Assembly (NCBI GenBank): GCA_950295325.1
Contig: OX485805.1
Span: 52,788,758 to 52,848,757, forward strand
DNA: 60,000 nt
Origin: Polytrichum commune
Taxonomy: Eukaryota > Streptophyta > Polytrichopsida > Polytrichales > Polytrichaceae
Reading direction: 5' to 3'
Of this stretch, positions 22,917 through 35,800 are shown one piece after another (position 1 is the stretch's first letter; the number at the start of each line of letters is the position of its first letter). Under the pieces are notes generated by a model, which made no database searches, was not told the origin of the DNA, and was given only the letters and a program-made list of their open reading frames with translations. The position numbers and the translations under genes were made by a program.

Positions 22917-25301
22917 ATCAAAGACATTCGCATTTTTCTGAACATATAGTGTATTCAATACAGGGGCATTTGTGCAGAGGAGCACCCCAATTTAGGTTCA
23001 CCTCTTCTCTAAATTGAAAGACAGATTCCTATTTTTAATAACTGTAACATATGCATGCATGCACTAATTTAACCTGTTGGCCAAATTTCAACCTAGCAAA
23101 TGCAACGTGGTCTGATGTTGCACTTTTGATATATATATATATATATCAAACTCTACAGTAGTTGCAATTTGGCTCCAGCAACATATCAATGAAGCTGATC
23201 CACAATCCTGCTGTGTGCTTTTGACACGAAGATTACATGAAACAAATTTTCCCACTGCTTAACCTATTGGAAATAAGAAAGAAGATGCTCGTTCTTCAAT
23301 TTTCTTTTAATTGATGAAGTAGGCGTGCAACTTGGAGTCGGTTGATTTTCAACCATCTCTCAAACCTAGCTATAGACGGCCCATTTTGTGAGGCTGTGTG
23401 GAATGAGGAGCTTCTTCTGCATTAATTCTCAACCCTGGGAGCTTCAATGGCAAAGTTTATTGTGCAGAAACTATGACTTCCAGAGTGCATTTTGGTCGTC
23501 GTACGCTTGTTAAAGCGACTAAAACACCACGACAGAGTTAAAAACATTAACATACTAGTTATCTCTGTCTGCATGTAGGCACGCAAGCTACCCTCATGCT
23601 CTAGAATGCAAATAGCTGGACAATTTGTGTGATATTGGCGCCGTTTCAATGGCCATTTAGTATTAAATAAATCTTTATCAATACATGCCATCTTGGCAGA
23701 GACGATCCATTCGTTGCAATCAATAATTTATTGCTATCATAAATTATACTGAAACTAACTTGCTCGTGCCATCAAAACTAAGTTTCTAGGAGTTCATGTT
23801 CCAATAAGCGGATGTACTCTTCCATCTTCAAGTCATGTTGAGAAACTTTAGTGGGAAAGGCCTCGTGGCCAACAATTGTGTTGCTCACTGTAGACGTTTC
23901 GTCGGGCTCCACCATGTGAGCTTGTTCTTGTAACTCTTCACAATTGGCAAATTGGCCGCCATATTGGAAGCTTACACCACATGCTCGACATTTGTATCGT
24001 GGTTGCGACAAGTTCTTATTGTTATAATATAAGAACTTGGCGAACCCCACTTTCCTGCACTTTAGATTTGGACACACTTTGACGGCGTTTTGGAGAGACT
24101 CTGTTTCACGCAATTTCTTATAACCCTGCGGATGCTTTGGCCTTTTGGAAGTGGGATTGTGCACGAACAACTTCTTACATGCCAAGCATTTGTATCGTGG
24201 TTGCGTCAACTTATTGTTGTTGAGGTGTTTGAATTGAACCTCATGCGATGAGCATGCGGTGCATGTCTTGATGACGTCCACGTAGAGGGCAGGTTCTATT
24301 GCTATCCTCTTCCTCGTCTTCTTTGGAGTGCAATTTATTTGCACATGAGCTTCATTGGTTTGAGCCTCGCCATTTTCAAGCATGGCAAACAACTCTTGGT
24401 CTAGATTTGTTTCATCTAGATCCAGGAACGTTTGGAAGTCGTAGTGCTCACTTTGATCACCGGTGTTCGTGGAAGCATGGCCGTTGCCTTCCATAAACTC
24501 GGCTTCATTGGTTTGAACGTTTTCATTTTCGAGCATGGCAATCGACGATTGATCTGGGTCGAAGAATGTTTGGTCGAATTGCTCACTTTGATCACCGATG
24601 TTTGTGTAGGCTTGGTGATTGCTTCCAATAGACTCGGCTTCACTGGTTTGAGCGTCGTCAAACAACATGTGAAACAACTTTGTTTCATCCTCGTCGAGGA
24701 ATGTTTGATCATGTAGCTCACTTTGATCAGTGATTTTTGTGTAAGCTTGGCCATTGCTTTGCATAGAGTCGACGAAGAATGCGGTGCATGGACTTGGTGC
24801 AACCACTTCCTCGTCCGCTCTTTCAAACTGTTCCGAGGGATTAAACCCATTCGAAACATTCCCCGGCAGCAATTGAATATCCATCTTCTCGTCAAATTTC
24901 TTCTTGAGTCACTTAATATGGAAGAATTATTATCACCACCCTGTAATATTTTCAAAGAACTGATAAATCAGAAACCTCTGACGGTCTTCACGCAAACAAT
25001 ATTCACCTTGCAGCGGCAACTGGGATGTGCACACTGTAGAGAATGTCGAGAATAAAAAATAAACAAAGAAGAATCGGTGTCAGGAATGTTTTATATAATG
25101 TCCTGACTGCAGTGTACTTCTACTTTTACTTTTACTAGTAAGTACACGTGGAGGGATGAGGTGAGTTAATGATGTGACAGGAGGATGAGGTTGCGTCACG
25201 ATATCATCCGTCCACATTACCCGTCTACTTCATCCATCCTCATGAACGAGAATGGAGGAACAAGATTAGGATTCCCACCAACCAGTGCTCTCATTTAGAG
25301 G
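22917..25301. repeat. Tandem duplication unit 2 (partner 19958-22340)
   Basis: This is the second copy of the unit, ending near 25301 at 'CCAGTGCTCTCA', where unit 1 continues into other sequence. Within it, 24377-25066 appears identical to 21418-22107, whereas both flanks show substitutions. Confidence 0.92.
23778..24884 (-). CDS. Twin Dof-like zinc-ribbon protein, copy 2
   Basis: This copy has 368 residues, the same architecture as copy 1 and no net indel. Residues 1-169 are identical to copy 1; nine substitutions all fall after that: G170E, D172G, I176T, A263S, V282A, C308Y, H321Q, M353K and Q355E (copy 1 to copy 2). None changes a zinc-ligand cysteine of the two ribbons; C308, which differs, is outside the predicted ligands. 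Both copies stay open, which argues for recent duplication or constraint. Promoter and 5' UTR are nearly the same as copy 1, so expression may overlap. Confidence 0.8.
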   Translation of the reverse strand: MDIQLLPGNVSNGFNPSEQFERADEEVVAPSPCTAFFVDSMQSNGQAYTKITDQSELHDQTFLDEDETKLFHMLFDDAQTSEAESIGSNHQAYTNIGDQSEQFDQTFFDPDQSSIAMLENENVQTNEAEFMEGNGHASTNTGDQSEHYDFQTFLDLDETNLDQELFAMLENGEAQTNEAHVQINCTPKKTRKRIAIEPALYVDVIKTCTACSSHEVQFKHLNNNKLTQPRYKCLACKKLFVHNPTSKRPKHPQGYKKLRETESLQNAVKVCPNLKCRKVGFAKFLYYNNKNLSQPRYKCRACGVSFQYGGQFANCEELQEQAHMVEPDETSTVSNTIVGHEAFPTKVSQHDLKMEEYIRLLEHELLET

Positions 25302-25342
25302 CCCCAACACCCGGTGGTGGTGAGGCCAGTCGGGTACTCTTA

Positions 25343-26009
25343 GGGCCAAGTTCCATGTGCCGGTCCGGGTCCGTTTTTTTCAAAATAAATGGGTGGGCCG
25401 GTGAAAAGAGGGTGGTGCCATGTGCCCATCCCTCTCACCCAAGGACCGGTACCCCCCATGGATGGGTGTCCCACGTTTTGTGTTGTGGAAGAACGGGTGC
25501 CAAAGGACCGGCGGTCCTAACGGTAACGTGAAGGACATGTGCCGGTTAGAGAGCTATAGTGACCGGATCGGCCGGTCACCTAGGGTATAATAATAATAAG
25601 TATTATTATTATATAAGTATTATTATTATATAAGTATTATTATTTAAAATATTATTTTGGTATCATTTAGGTGTTACAGTTAAATTCCCTTAAAATAAAC
25701 ACATAATTATTTCATTTTATGTAGTAGTTATATTGATAATTAAATTATCAATTAGGGGTATGGAAATTGATGTGCAAATCAAATATGAAAAGTTCAATGA
25801 GGATGACCTCCATTGCCGGTCACCTTCATAAAGTGTCATGTCTTACGTATCACCAAATTTAGTTAGAAAGTAGGAAATCCCAATAAACCGGCACCCCACA
25901 TAGAAGTACCCTTCCAAAAAACGGGTGACATCACCCATTTTTTGGATGATGTCACCCGTTTCTCACCCATCCAAAAGAACGGACCGGACCGGTACATGGA
26001 ACTTGGCCC
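25343..26009. mobile_element. PIF/Harbinger-type MITE with TTA target duplication
   Basis: The element starts GGGCCAAGTTCCATGT and ends with the reverse complement of the same sequence. About 26 bases of inverted repeat include CCGGTCCGG, with one mismatch. TTA lies directly outside both ends (25340-25342 and 26010-26012), the typical target duplication of PIF/Harbinger elements. It is 667 bp long with no coding frame. The interior has an ATTATTATATAAGT tandem tract (25587-25645) and a short hairpin around 25925-25965. Confidence 0.88.
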
Positions 26010-26012
26010 TTA

Positions 26013-27334
26013 TTAGGAGGCTCGAACTTTCAATTCACTTTACAACAGTGGCAACGACAGGGCACATCCATCCTGCCACTCGCTCGTTCGTTGATGCGTG
26101 AGGTAATTTTGCGCTATCAAATGATTCAACTTCAGATAATTTTGGGCTATTAGATGATATTGTGCGAGAAAATTCACTACAATCTCACCTTTGCAATGGG
26201 TGGGTTTACATGCATAGAGGCCACAAAAATATATATCCCTCTATAACTTGGCATGATTGGTAAAAGTTCTATTCTTTCCAAGTCCGATTGGTTGCATGTT
26301 GCGTGAACTTTCAGTTTTTTCTTGATTAATTTGAGGTATATTCTCTATATTCCTCTAGAACGATTGATAAGCTTCGTGAGGTCTTGTTGAACCGGTTATT
26401 TCTCAAAACTTAACTAGTTCATCATTCTAACTTAAGGTACAAAAATCGAAATCGATGAATGACCACTGCTGATGCACTAGAGTAGGGGTAAAACGATGCT
26501 TTTGTGGACCGAAAATGACTAATTGTAAAAGTGGTGGCCTGAAAAGGATGCAGTGATATGCGGGATGCAATGATTGGCTAGATAGGTGTTATCTCACACC
26601 ACTTACTATCATTTTTGGGTGCCATTGAGTTAACCGTTTCGTGTGTGCATTTGTATGCAAAATAAGATATATTGATGCTCAAATTGAGGAGCCTCTACCA
26701 TACAAGTAAGGAGTTTAACTTGCTCATCTCTTTGGGGTCATGTAACTAACTATTTACATGAAATAGTATTATGAAACAACTTATATTCCTCATCATTTCA
26801 TGTTCCTCCCTTTTTGTTCCACTAGCACATGTGCCTAAGATAAGGTACTTAAAATAAGCAGGTCTTAACAAACCATGTTGACATCTTCCAATTTTTCTTA
26901 CTTTTATTTGAGATATATACTATAGATTCCTCAAAAATGATCGGTAAAAATCTTGAAGTTTCGAACTTCAACTTGGTTACTTCTCAAAGTCAACCAGTTC
27001 ATTTGTAACTAACCACCGGTTCTCCCCGGACATAGGCCCACACTTATTGGAGGCAATGAACGGGGTTCGCCCGTTCAGTGTTGCCCACCACTAGTATGTG
27101 TGGGCAGCCTAACTACACTAAATAAGATATTTAGTGTGACTTACTATTTGGAATTACGCAATGCTATATCTATTTACTGTAAATCTCATATTATACCAAC
27201 AAATGTTAAGTTTGTAGTTTGGACATTATAGAACATTGACTACTTCACTTGGTACAAAAATTTTCAATAGTAAAAAGATATAGCACCGTGTAAATATAAA
27301 TAGTAAATGACACTAAATTTCATATTTGGTGTAC
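26013..27334. other. AT-rich intergenic stretch with MITE-like debris
   Basis: No gene. Near 27115-27140 there is a short palindrome (ACACTAAATAAGATATTTAGTGT pattern, each arm under 12 bases), also seen near 34900, that looks like a MITE end. Confidence 0.4.
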
Positions 27335-27590
27335 TTTTACTAGTAAGTACACTTGGGAAGACTTCCGGTACAAGTAACTCAATGATGTGACAGGTGGATG
27401 AGGTCGCGTCACGATTTCATCCGTCCACTTCATCTGTCCTCATGAATGAGAATGAGGGAACGAGATTAGGATTCCCACCCACCAGTGCTCGCACTTGGAT
27501 TGCCATTCCTGGCCGCCAACGCGAACCTCATCACGGCGACTTCTGAACGCCGTCCATCAGACAGAACTGAAAGCGCTGAGAGAACCAGCG
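27335..27590. repeat. Third partial copy of the Dof-unit tail
   Basis: This segment matches 22170-22412 ('CATCCGTCCAC', 'CGGCGACTTCTGAACGCCGTCC', 'AGACAGAA'), with small differences. No Dof-like frame accompanies it, so it marks an older or truncated unit. The open frame 27485-27751 over it has no recognisable motif. Confidence 0.7.
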
Positions 27591-28136
27591 GACAGAGCCT
27601 TCATTCAGCGGGTATAAGCTATAACCAACGGTCGGCAAACCCGGACTCTCCTTGTGCATGTCTGCACTTCTCCTCACCCATCATCGCCGTTCGGCTTCAG
27701 CCTGCGGCCACGGTGTGCTCTTTCTCTGCCTCTTGCGCGATCTTGGAGTGACTGGCAAACATTCTTTGTGAACTATGTTGGATTTCTCTCCCTTCTTTAA
27801 AGCACTTCCTACGTTGTGAGACTTTAAGGCTTCCAGATCATCGACATCGTTGAATGCCGGAAGAGATCGAGTACGACGATAGGCTGTAATTGCTGTTAGG
27901 CGATTGAACTTCATTCTACCAAGAACTCTCTGTCATTGTGTTCCCCTTCTCTTGTTGATCCAGAATTCATATGCCACCTCGCTCGGTGGTTGTACCTTTC
28001 GGTGCTCGAAGCAAGGCTGTCAATTTCTTGGCACAATATTTCAGTGTTGAACCTTGTTATTATATATAGAGTTTATCTTCTAAAATTCCTTTGTAAGGTG
28101 TTGGCCCTGTGGATAGACTAACTTCCTTTAACTTTG

Positions 28137-28404
28137 TCGTATGTCATCAAAGTGCAACAGCTTAGTAGATTGCATGACTTCCAAAGAGTACAGTAAAGCA
28201 TATATCTTCAACTTTGTTCGACATGGTCCTACAAAATGAACAATGAAATATTCCAGCAGTACTCTAGTAACGGGAGAAGAAAGAATGCTGCAGGAGGGCT
28301 TACCTGGACGTGATCTAATACACCGTCCCCATTAACATCTGCATGTAATCCTCCTTCCAAAAGCAAGAGCTACATGTACAAATGCCAAACAATATTTCAA
28401 CTTC
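28137..28404 (-). pseudogene. Inverted copy of one NERD1-like exon and flanks
   Basis: This is the reverse complement of 16792-17052. The exon (28304-28369) has the same 66-base length and splice sites and differs at one silent base (TTA versus TTG). The match ends abruptly at 28137 (plus-strand 17052) and near 28404. Only one exon is present, so it cannot be a gene by itself. Confidence 0.85.
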
Positions 28405-28795
28405 AGAATATCTGAAGTCTCCGACTTCAACCGGTTCTTTCTCAAACTCAACCGGTCCATCTGTGACCAACCGCCGGTTCTCCCGGAGCTAGCCCTGGTA
28501 TAGAGTGTGCTATCAAGTGTTGTTGTGCAGCTAGATGTGCCCAGTGTATAGCAGGTTGGATGGAAATTTGTTTCTGGAATATAGGCTACACGAGATATTG
28601 TATTTTTGTGTCACTTAGTATTTGGAATTATGCAATGCTACACATTTTCTATTTTTTGTAAATCTCATATTTTAACAACAAATGTCAAATTGGTTGTTTG
28701 GATATTATAAAACATTAGCAACTTCATTTCGTTAAAAAATACATCAATAATAATAAAAGATGTAGTGTTGTGTGACTTCAAATAGAAAGAACATC

Positions 28796-28820
28796 ATATT
28801 AAACATTATGGGACTTTTGG
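28796..28820 (+). repeat. Left terminal inverted repeat of the giant element
   Basis: The sequence begins ATATTAAACATTATGGGACT and matches the reverse complement of 50474-50498 at 24 of 25 positions. Confidence 0.65.
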
Positions 28821-29422
28821 GAGTCCCAAAATTGCAAAACATGTACATTTTGACCAAAATTCTACGTGGGAACGTGAATGGGAACGTGCATGGGAACTTG
28901 CCAAAGATTATGTGCGTGTGTATGGGAACGTAGGAACACGGGGGGGGGGGGCACTCAATTGGGAACCTCAATACGAGGAGTATGGACGAGATTGGGGAAC
29001 TTCTATGGGAACCATGGCACATGGCTGGGCCATAACGTTCGCCAATGTACACCACTTACACACGATATTCGTGATATTCATAAATAGTTGCCTGCGTACA
29101 AATTTTCACAGCACATACGTACAGTGTGACAGTGTCCCACCGCACATACGTACAGTGTCCCACCGCACATGTTTGAAATTGCGGGGAAGTTAGGGTTTAG
29201 GGTCCCTACATTGAGGTCTGAAAATCCATACATTAATGGGACCACACCATGCATGATGATATGACATTGGTTGAAATTTGCACATATAGCAATTAAGGCC
29301 ATATTGACAAAAAAATGAGATGTTTGGTTCCAAACGTACTGCCCTATCACCTACCGCAGATCACTAGGGTCTTGACACTGGCTCATCTAATCCCGTATCA
29401 CCTTCAATTCCAGTGTCTTTGA

Positions 29423-32400
29423 TCACCGGGATGCGCGTCCCCCAGATTTACGTCTACCACCTCCATGTCCACGGCCCCCTCGATGCCCACTAGACTCCCC
29501 GTCGTCCCACCCACCCTCCCTGTTCCCATGCTCGGCTGTTGAACACCGTCGAAGATTATCTTTGGCAAAACCAATTTGCTCTGCTGGGATAGTAACCTTT
29601 AATGGCTCCACATCTTCCTATGCTGGCAGAGGCCAGGCTGCCAAAATGCAATCGATCGGCTGCCAGTCGGAAACGGAGTATTTCAAATCTCGTTTCCACT
29701 TGAAGTTTGGGTTTGAGTCCCAACCATTCCATTTCTTTGAAAGGTCCCTCGCGGTTGAAGTGGGAGTGAACCACTGTACAAGTATTTGACGTGGATGATC
29801 TCCCGTGACCGCCAAGTTCGGTACAGACACAGCCCGGCATACCCAAATGGGTCTACCTATATCTTGTTCTTGGGGACGCAATATTAGCATATGCCCCTCG
29901 TGCACATTCTCTGCGATGCGAAAAGCTGCTGCAGGACGAAGGTTTGCTGGACCAACATAATGGTCGTTCGGTTGGTGCTCTTCCCGAAGCTCTCCGTTCT
30001 GCAAGAAGGGATGTGCATCTGCTTCGACTCTACTTCGTGGCCAGAATCCCTCGCATAATGGCAGCCCAACAGTGTATACGTTTTTGAGGGGTGCATCTAA
30101 TGCCTCCTTCACCCCTATCCAATATTGCAAAATATGCATGTGTGAACCCATATATGCTCATGTCATGTCATGGTCACATATTGATTGCCAATAGTCAATG
30201 AACCCTTGCAATCCCACAAGAACCTCCTCCAGCTTGGCCATACCTCGCGGTGGTGCAGGAAAGGGGTCCCCGGATGGAATACATGGCTCCCCTTTTATAT
30301 TTGATTTCCACATCTTCACACCGTCTTTGGGCAACCACTCCCCATGCGTGCTTAGCACTTTGTATTGCATAACTGGCCAACCATCATCTCGGACATAGAA
30401 TTTGAACTGTTGAGCCTTGGTGTGCCCAATGAGTTTCTCCTTACCACTTGGGATATGCTCGCTGACGAATGTTTTCCAATCTGGAAGTTCCTCTATCATG
30501 TGTGGAATGACATGAACCTTTTCCATGTCCATGTATGATTTCATAAGAAGGGGTATAGTGGGATAGTCGTGTTCACGCAGGTCCATACTCCACATTCCAA
30601 ATGATGCATCGATGTCATCATGGGTGTGGCCAACCAATAGATAAGATACATGTACCTCCGTGAATATTGCTTTCGCCATGAGCATAGACCAAAATGCCTT
30701 TACAAACCTACACTTGTTGTCCTTCCAACAATTATCAAGCTGAACATGCAGAATGGGTGGAAGAGGAACTGCAGGTGTGGGCTCCGTGGGTGGGGGTCGT
30801 AATCCTCCCAAACATACATCGCTCCCATTGAGAACAGCACAATACAGAGGTGCACGCCCGGAACCATGAAAAAGACGCTGGGATGATGATATGGGAGGTT
30901 CCTCCAAATCGCGTAAAAGTCTCGCGAATGAGCCCACAGTATGGTTGCAATCTCCAGGGTACATGTCCAGTGCATAGTGGGCATATCTCTCATCTCCATG
31001 TCCATGGGCCATCATGCCTGTTACAGAAAGTGATAGCTTTGTAAACATATCGGTGTCTTTGTTCTTGGAAGCAAAGCAAGGCTATGCGGTTTTGCCATGG
31101 TCCATTTTGTCGTGGATAATCGTCAACACCTTTTGGGGATGCTCAATTGAAAGAGCCCTCATGCATCGGTAAGCGTTGCGAGCCGATTCTTGTTGTGCTA
31201 GGTGTTTTTCCAATTGTTTCGAAAACCCTGTGTGTGCGGCTGAACCTTTCACATGTTGAAGTATAATTGCGGACAACGAATCACACTTCCCACAACGCGC
31301 AAAATTATCACCAACCTTCTTCTTTATGTAGTGCTTAAAGTAGGTATTTCGAATTTTGCTCAGAGTTGAAATAGATATTGGGAGCACTCCACATTTGTCA
31401 TTCACCTGCCCATATAGTATTAGTATAACATTAATAATACTTCACATGAACCATGAACCAAAGTGTATGAAATACGTTCATAATTGCCCCCTCGTGTCTA
31501 TTCATTATACACAAACCCAACTCGATTGAATGTTTGATCTCCACTGTCAATGCGGGTAATTGGACTATACCAATTGCGTACCTCATTGATTGTAACCAAG
31601 AACTTCTTCCATTTGGTTCCGCGAGGCAAGACCATTTCTACAACTCGTGTACCATTTGGCAATGTGCGAGCCTTGTGAGGCATCATATCTACTTTGTCTT
31701 CCAGTAGTGTCGAAAGTGTGGCTGTAGCTTGCTGGGTGGATGTTCGATTCCTTTTCTTATTTAGGTTCTCATGATCGCGTGGACGCATACCATTCTTGAA
31801 TTCCGACCGGTTTCTGTAGAACGTCGTTTTCGAGACGGCAAATATGTGTCTCCATGCCTTCTCGCAGACATTGCGCCCACTCAAGGTGACGACCTTCGTT
31901 GAACTTACAGGTAGTACATGTAATTGGCCATGGACTTCGAGTTGCTTAGCATGTCTCATCCGTGGCGAACAAGTGTAGAACTCCGTTCGTAGCGCAAGTG
32001 CCTCTTCCCTGGGAAAATATCTAGTGCACTCCCTATCACAACACACGCTAGCAGATAGTTGGTGGATGCTATTATTATTGAGAATCTGTGATTTCTTTGT
32101 CGGTCTGTTCTGCGGCGTTGTGCGTGATGTTACATATGCCCTCTTCCCCTCTTTCTTCCATCTTTCTAGCAACGTGTTTTGCACACGCAACCTGCGTGTG
32201 CTCACTAGGAGGTGGTGTGCAAGTGTATACCTCTGTTGGAAAACCTGATCAAGAGGCCATATTCGCAAGGAGAACATCCATCCCATGTCCATCATTCCCT
32301 CTAATGGCTCCATAATAAGCACACCAATATTGTCTATTCCTAGACATTTGTCTTCAACACAATCCATCGGATTGACGTTGCAGCAGATTCCTTTTGCCAC

Positions 32401-32676
32401 ATTTTGTCCACTCACATTTACAAGCATAACAGGACTATGCAGCCATTCCTCCCTTCTCAGCCCGCTGCAGTCTACATCAATATCCTCTATGCCAGCATCA
32501 GTGTCGTCTTCCGTGAACACCGCTTCAGATAGTGAAGATCCCTGCATCATATTATCAGGTAAGTATGTTTGCCCGTACTCATGTCAGATACCACAATATG
32601 AAGTTACATCACATTGCAAAGTGGGGCAGTAACTGACCTCCTCGGAGCTCAAATGCTCTACTTCAGGTTGCTCCAT
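29423..32676 (-). pseudogene. DUF7869-like putative transposase gene with three in-frame stops
   Basis: Exons are 32638-32676 (13 codons from ATG 32676, donor GAG|GTCAGT), 32541 down to about 31513, and 31405 down to 29423. Exon 2 has a cysteine cluster (VCCDRECTRYF) and a GRNVCEKAWRHIFAVSKTTF block, typical of the N-terminal part of DUF7869-containing proteins. Exon 3 has LTIIHDKMDHGKT, then LHVQLDNCWKDNK and LLVGHTHDDID, the DUF7869 core. The spaced aspartates (HDKMD, LDN..DNK, HDDID) look like a DDE/RNase H-type catalytic set, so a transposase role is plausible but inferred. Exon 3 stays in one frame for almost 2 kb with stops TAG 31082, TGA 30158 and TAG 29615. The tail is Gly/Arg-rich (GHRGGRGHGGGRR). 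Confidence 0.65.
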
Positions 32677-32829
32677 TGCCCTGATAACAACACATAACTT
32701 CATTAACCATATTATTGTGCCGCCTACATAAAGCTCTATTACATGAGAAGTATACACGAATATGGAAACCCATACCCAAATATTAAAGCACAACACTGGG
32801 CGTGGACATTCGGTAGTTTAGGCGAACAT

Positions 32830-35800
32830 TGATCAACAATAACAAATACAAATCATATTTTATTGACCATGATCAAACAAATACACATCATATTTCAGTA
32901 TGCCTTCATCATGGACCAAAGATATTGATGACACTTTCGTTGTTCAAGTGGGTGACATTTATAGAGGGGTCCCCACGAAATTATGTCCCTGTTTTCGGAA
33001 TTCAATGGGGCTTTATCAATACTGATTACACTGCGACCTTGACAGTAGCAATTAAAGGAGCCCAATTGAATACAAGGATATTAGACACTATGCTATACGC
33101 GGAGGTTAGTATCATTGGAACCTATTCAGAGCACCGATTATAGGTTTATGACAATTATGTGTTTATCCGTCTTGTAGATTGAAGATGTGTTCGAGGATGT
33201 AAATACCGGTGGCCGCCCTTCACAACACTTCATTATGTTAAAGGATGAGCTAAACCTACACCTACACCTACACCTATTAATGGATTAAATGATTTCCTCT
33301 CTGCGGAGAGGAACTTGGCGTGGAGATTCCTCTTGGCCGAGAGGAAATTTCTCTCCATGGTCTTTACACCCCGCGGGCGCGTAACTAGGACTAGCGGACC
33401 ATGTCCACTTGCTGATCACATGGAACCATTCTCCACTTCAGTCTTCAAAGTTCTCATTTGGATTTAGGTTGGAGCGCAGTTTGGCGCCGTAACTCGGATA
33501 TCGGTTCATCCCGCGTTGCCAGTTCTGATAACAAAAAATGGCCCAATTGGAGCTCTCATTCGGTGCCAGGGTACAGGGTGTCGGGTTTCCTCTCGGCCGA
33601 GAGGAAACTTGGTGCCAGGGTGAAGGGTGAGTTTTCCTCTCGGCTGAGAGGAAACTTGGTGGCAGTGTTCATGAGGAAAAAAGGGCTATGTCAGCTGGGC
33701 CGTACAACTGTACAGCTGCCACGTGGATGAAGTTGTACGGACAACTGATCGTAGGATCAACGGCAAAAGAAAACATACACTACTTGGACCGGCACCTGTA
33801 AAAGAGAGCATGTGTTGGGTTCTGAATGCGTGTAGTGTCGATAATGAGAGGTATGGAAATGCCTCAAGAGTGAGAGTCGGAGACGGTTGTGGGTATGGGC
33901 CTTATATAGTAGATGGGAGATTGGTGGTTTTGAAATAGACGGGATCCTCTCTTGTACGGAGAATCAGCAGTTGAGGAGGTGTAGAGAGAATGATTGTTTG
34001 GCGAGTAGATGTGCTTTCTAGTTGATAGTACATATAATGTACATTCTACACTACCTTCCATTGAATGCGACTGATCTCAAAATTTTGAATTTAGTGTACA
34101 TATATCCTCTCCAATGTGTTCATTGATTGTTGATCGTGGTCTAGTGTGATGAACTCTCAATCCCACTGTAGTCCAATCCCCTATAAACATGTGTCATTAT
34201 GGTATTTGTTCTTTCACAATCACCGAACCACGCACCGACCAGTGGGCCATGGTGGCAACATGCAATATTTAGTAAATGTCAAAAAATTTACCCTAAACCC
34301 TTAACCAAAAAAACGGCAAGATGAACCATCATTAATATCCATGGGCCCACTATATAATTGCACTCAAAACAATGTGCCATTGATATATGAATTTAAGACA
34401 TTAAAAGGTAGAGTGGAAAAAAAGGCTAACCCCAAACCCTAAACCGTCTTGGAGTGTGAAACTAAACATTGTTGTAACTTAATATCATGTCACACTTGTC
34501 TGTAGCAAACATGATCCAGTGGGTGACTTGTGGCGAATTCCAAAAATGTGGGGTCAATTGCCATTTCGTAGATGCTTCCATGTTAAGTTCTTTGTTTGTT
34601 AAAATTATGAAAACAATCACTACACTGATTACCCAAATTGGTGAGGGATGGCTAATAGTGTTGTTGGGAAAGTACACTAAATAGGATGTTGAGTGTTTAA
34701 TACACTAAATGAGAACAAATACACTCAATATCAATAACCATTAGTGTTAGTAAAGATATGGGAAAAATTGGGATATAATAAGGGATGTGGTAGTCGGGAA
34801 GAAAGCGGTACATTTATGTCCAGCACTAATGGTTAAAGAATTGAAAATTAGTTTTGAGCAAGGTAGGGTGGTGGTAGCAAACCCCAAATATAATCAAACA
34901 CTAAATATCTTATTTAGTGTAGTGAAGGTGATACTAAAGTTCTTTATGCTAGGGATTTAGTGGCAGCAACAGAGCTAGGAAGCATTGGTCATCGTGAGTA
35001 ATATTTATAACATCATTATTCATTTAAAGTATTGGCACTGTTCGTTGACAAGCAATGTGTTTGCATACGAAATGTTTAATCACACTACTAGCACCTTAGA
35101 GCACGCACTAATTTTCTCAAAATGAGCATGTATTTGTGAATTCAAAGATGTATGTGGAGTTTTAGAATGAGTCTTCGTATTATTATAAGATAGCTATGTC
35201 CAATTTTGGTTCCTTATCTTAATCAAACACCTAGTATATGTCAGTGATATGTGGTTTGATGTGGCTCCAAGAATGGATAATAAAAAGGAGCTTTATTTTA
35301 AGGTATGAGGAGCCAAAAAGCTCGCGATGGGACTAGAGGTACATGTTGTCAAAAAGGCTAATTGCGTGGAGTACTAAAGCACAAGGGCGTCTACGAGATA
35401 GCGGCTGATATCAACTTTATGATCCACTCGGAAAAAGACTTGAGAGTACTATGATCTAAAATAGGGACAACGGTCAAGATCATCATATGGTCTCCAAAAA
35501 TGATTAAGAAATGGCTATATCATGACTTGGATAAGGTAACCACTTGTTTCATATCCAACGATAAGTGGGTGCAGAGGTAAAAAATGTCCATATAAGAAAT
35601 GCTTAACTTAGCTCACTTACTTATTGACTTTATTAGTTTTTTCGGTAGCTATGATCTCATAATTGACATGATTAAGTATGCCTCCTTGATGCCTTTGACC
35701 TTGAAATGTGAGTGTATCTAATCCAGTATAACACCACAATGGGCCCACAATATATGTGTGAAATAGTGGAAGGGCAAGATTTAAATGAGATGCATGAAAA

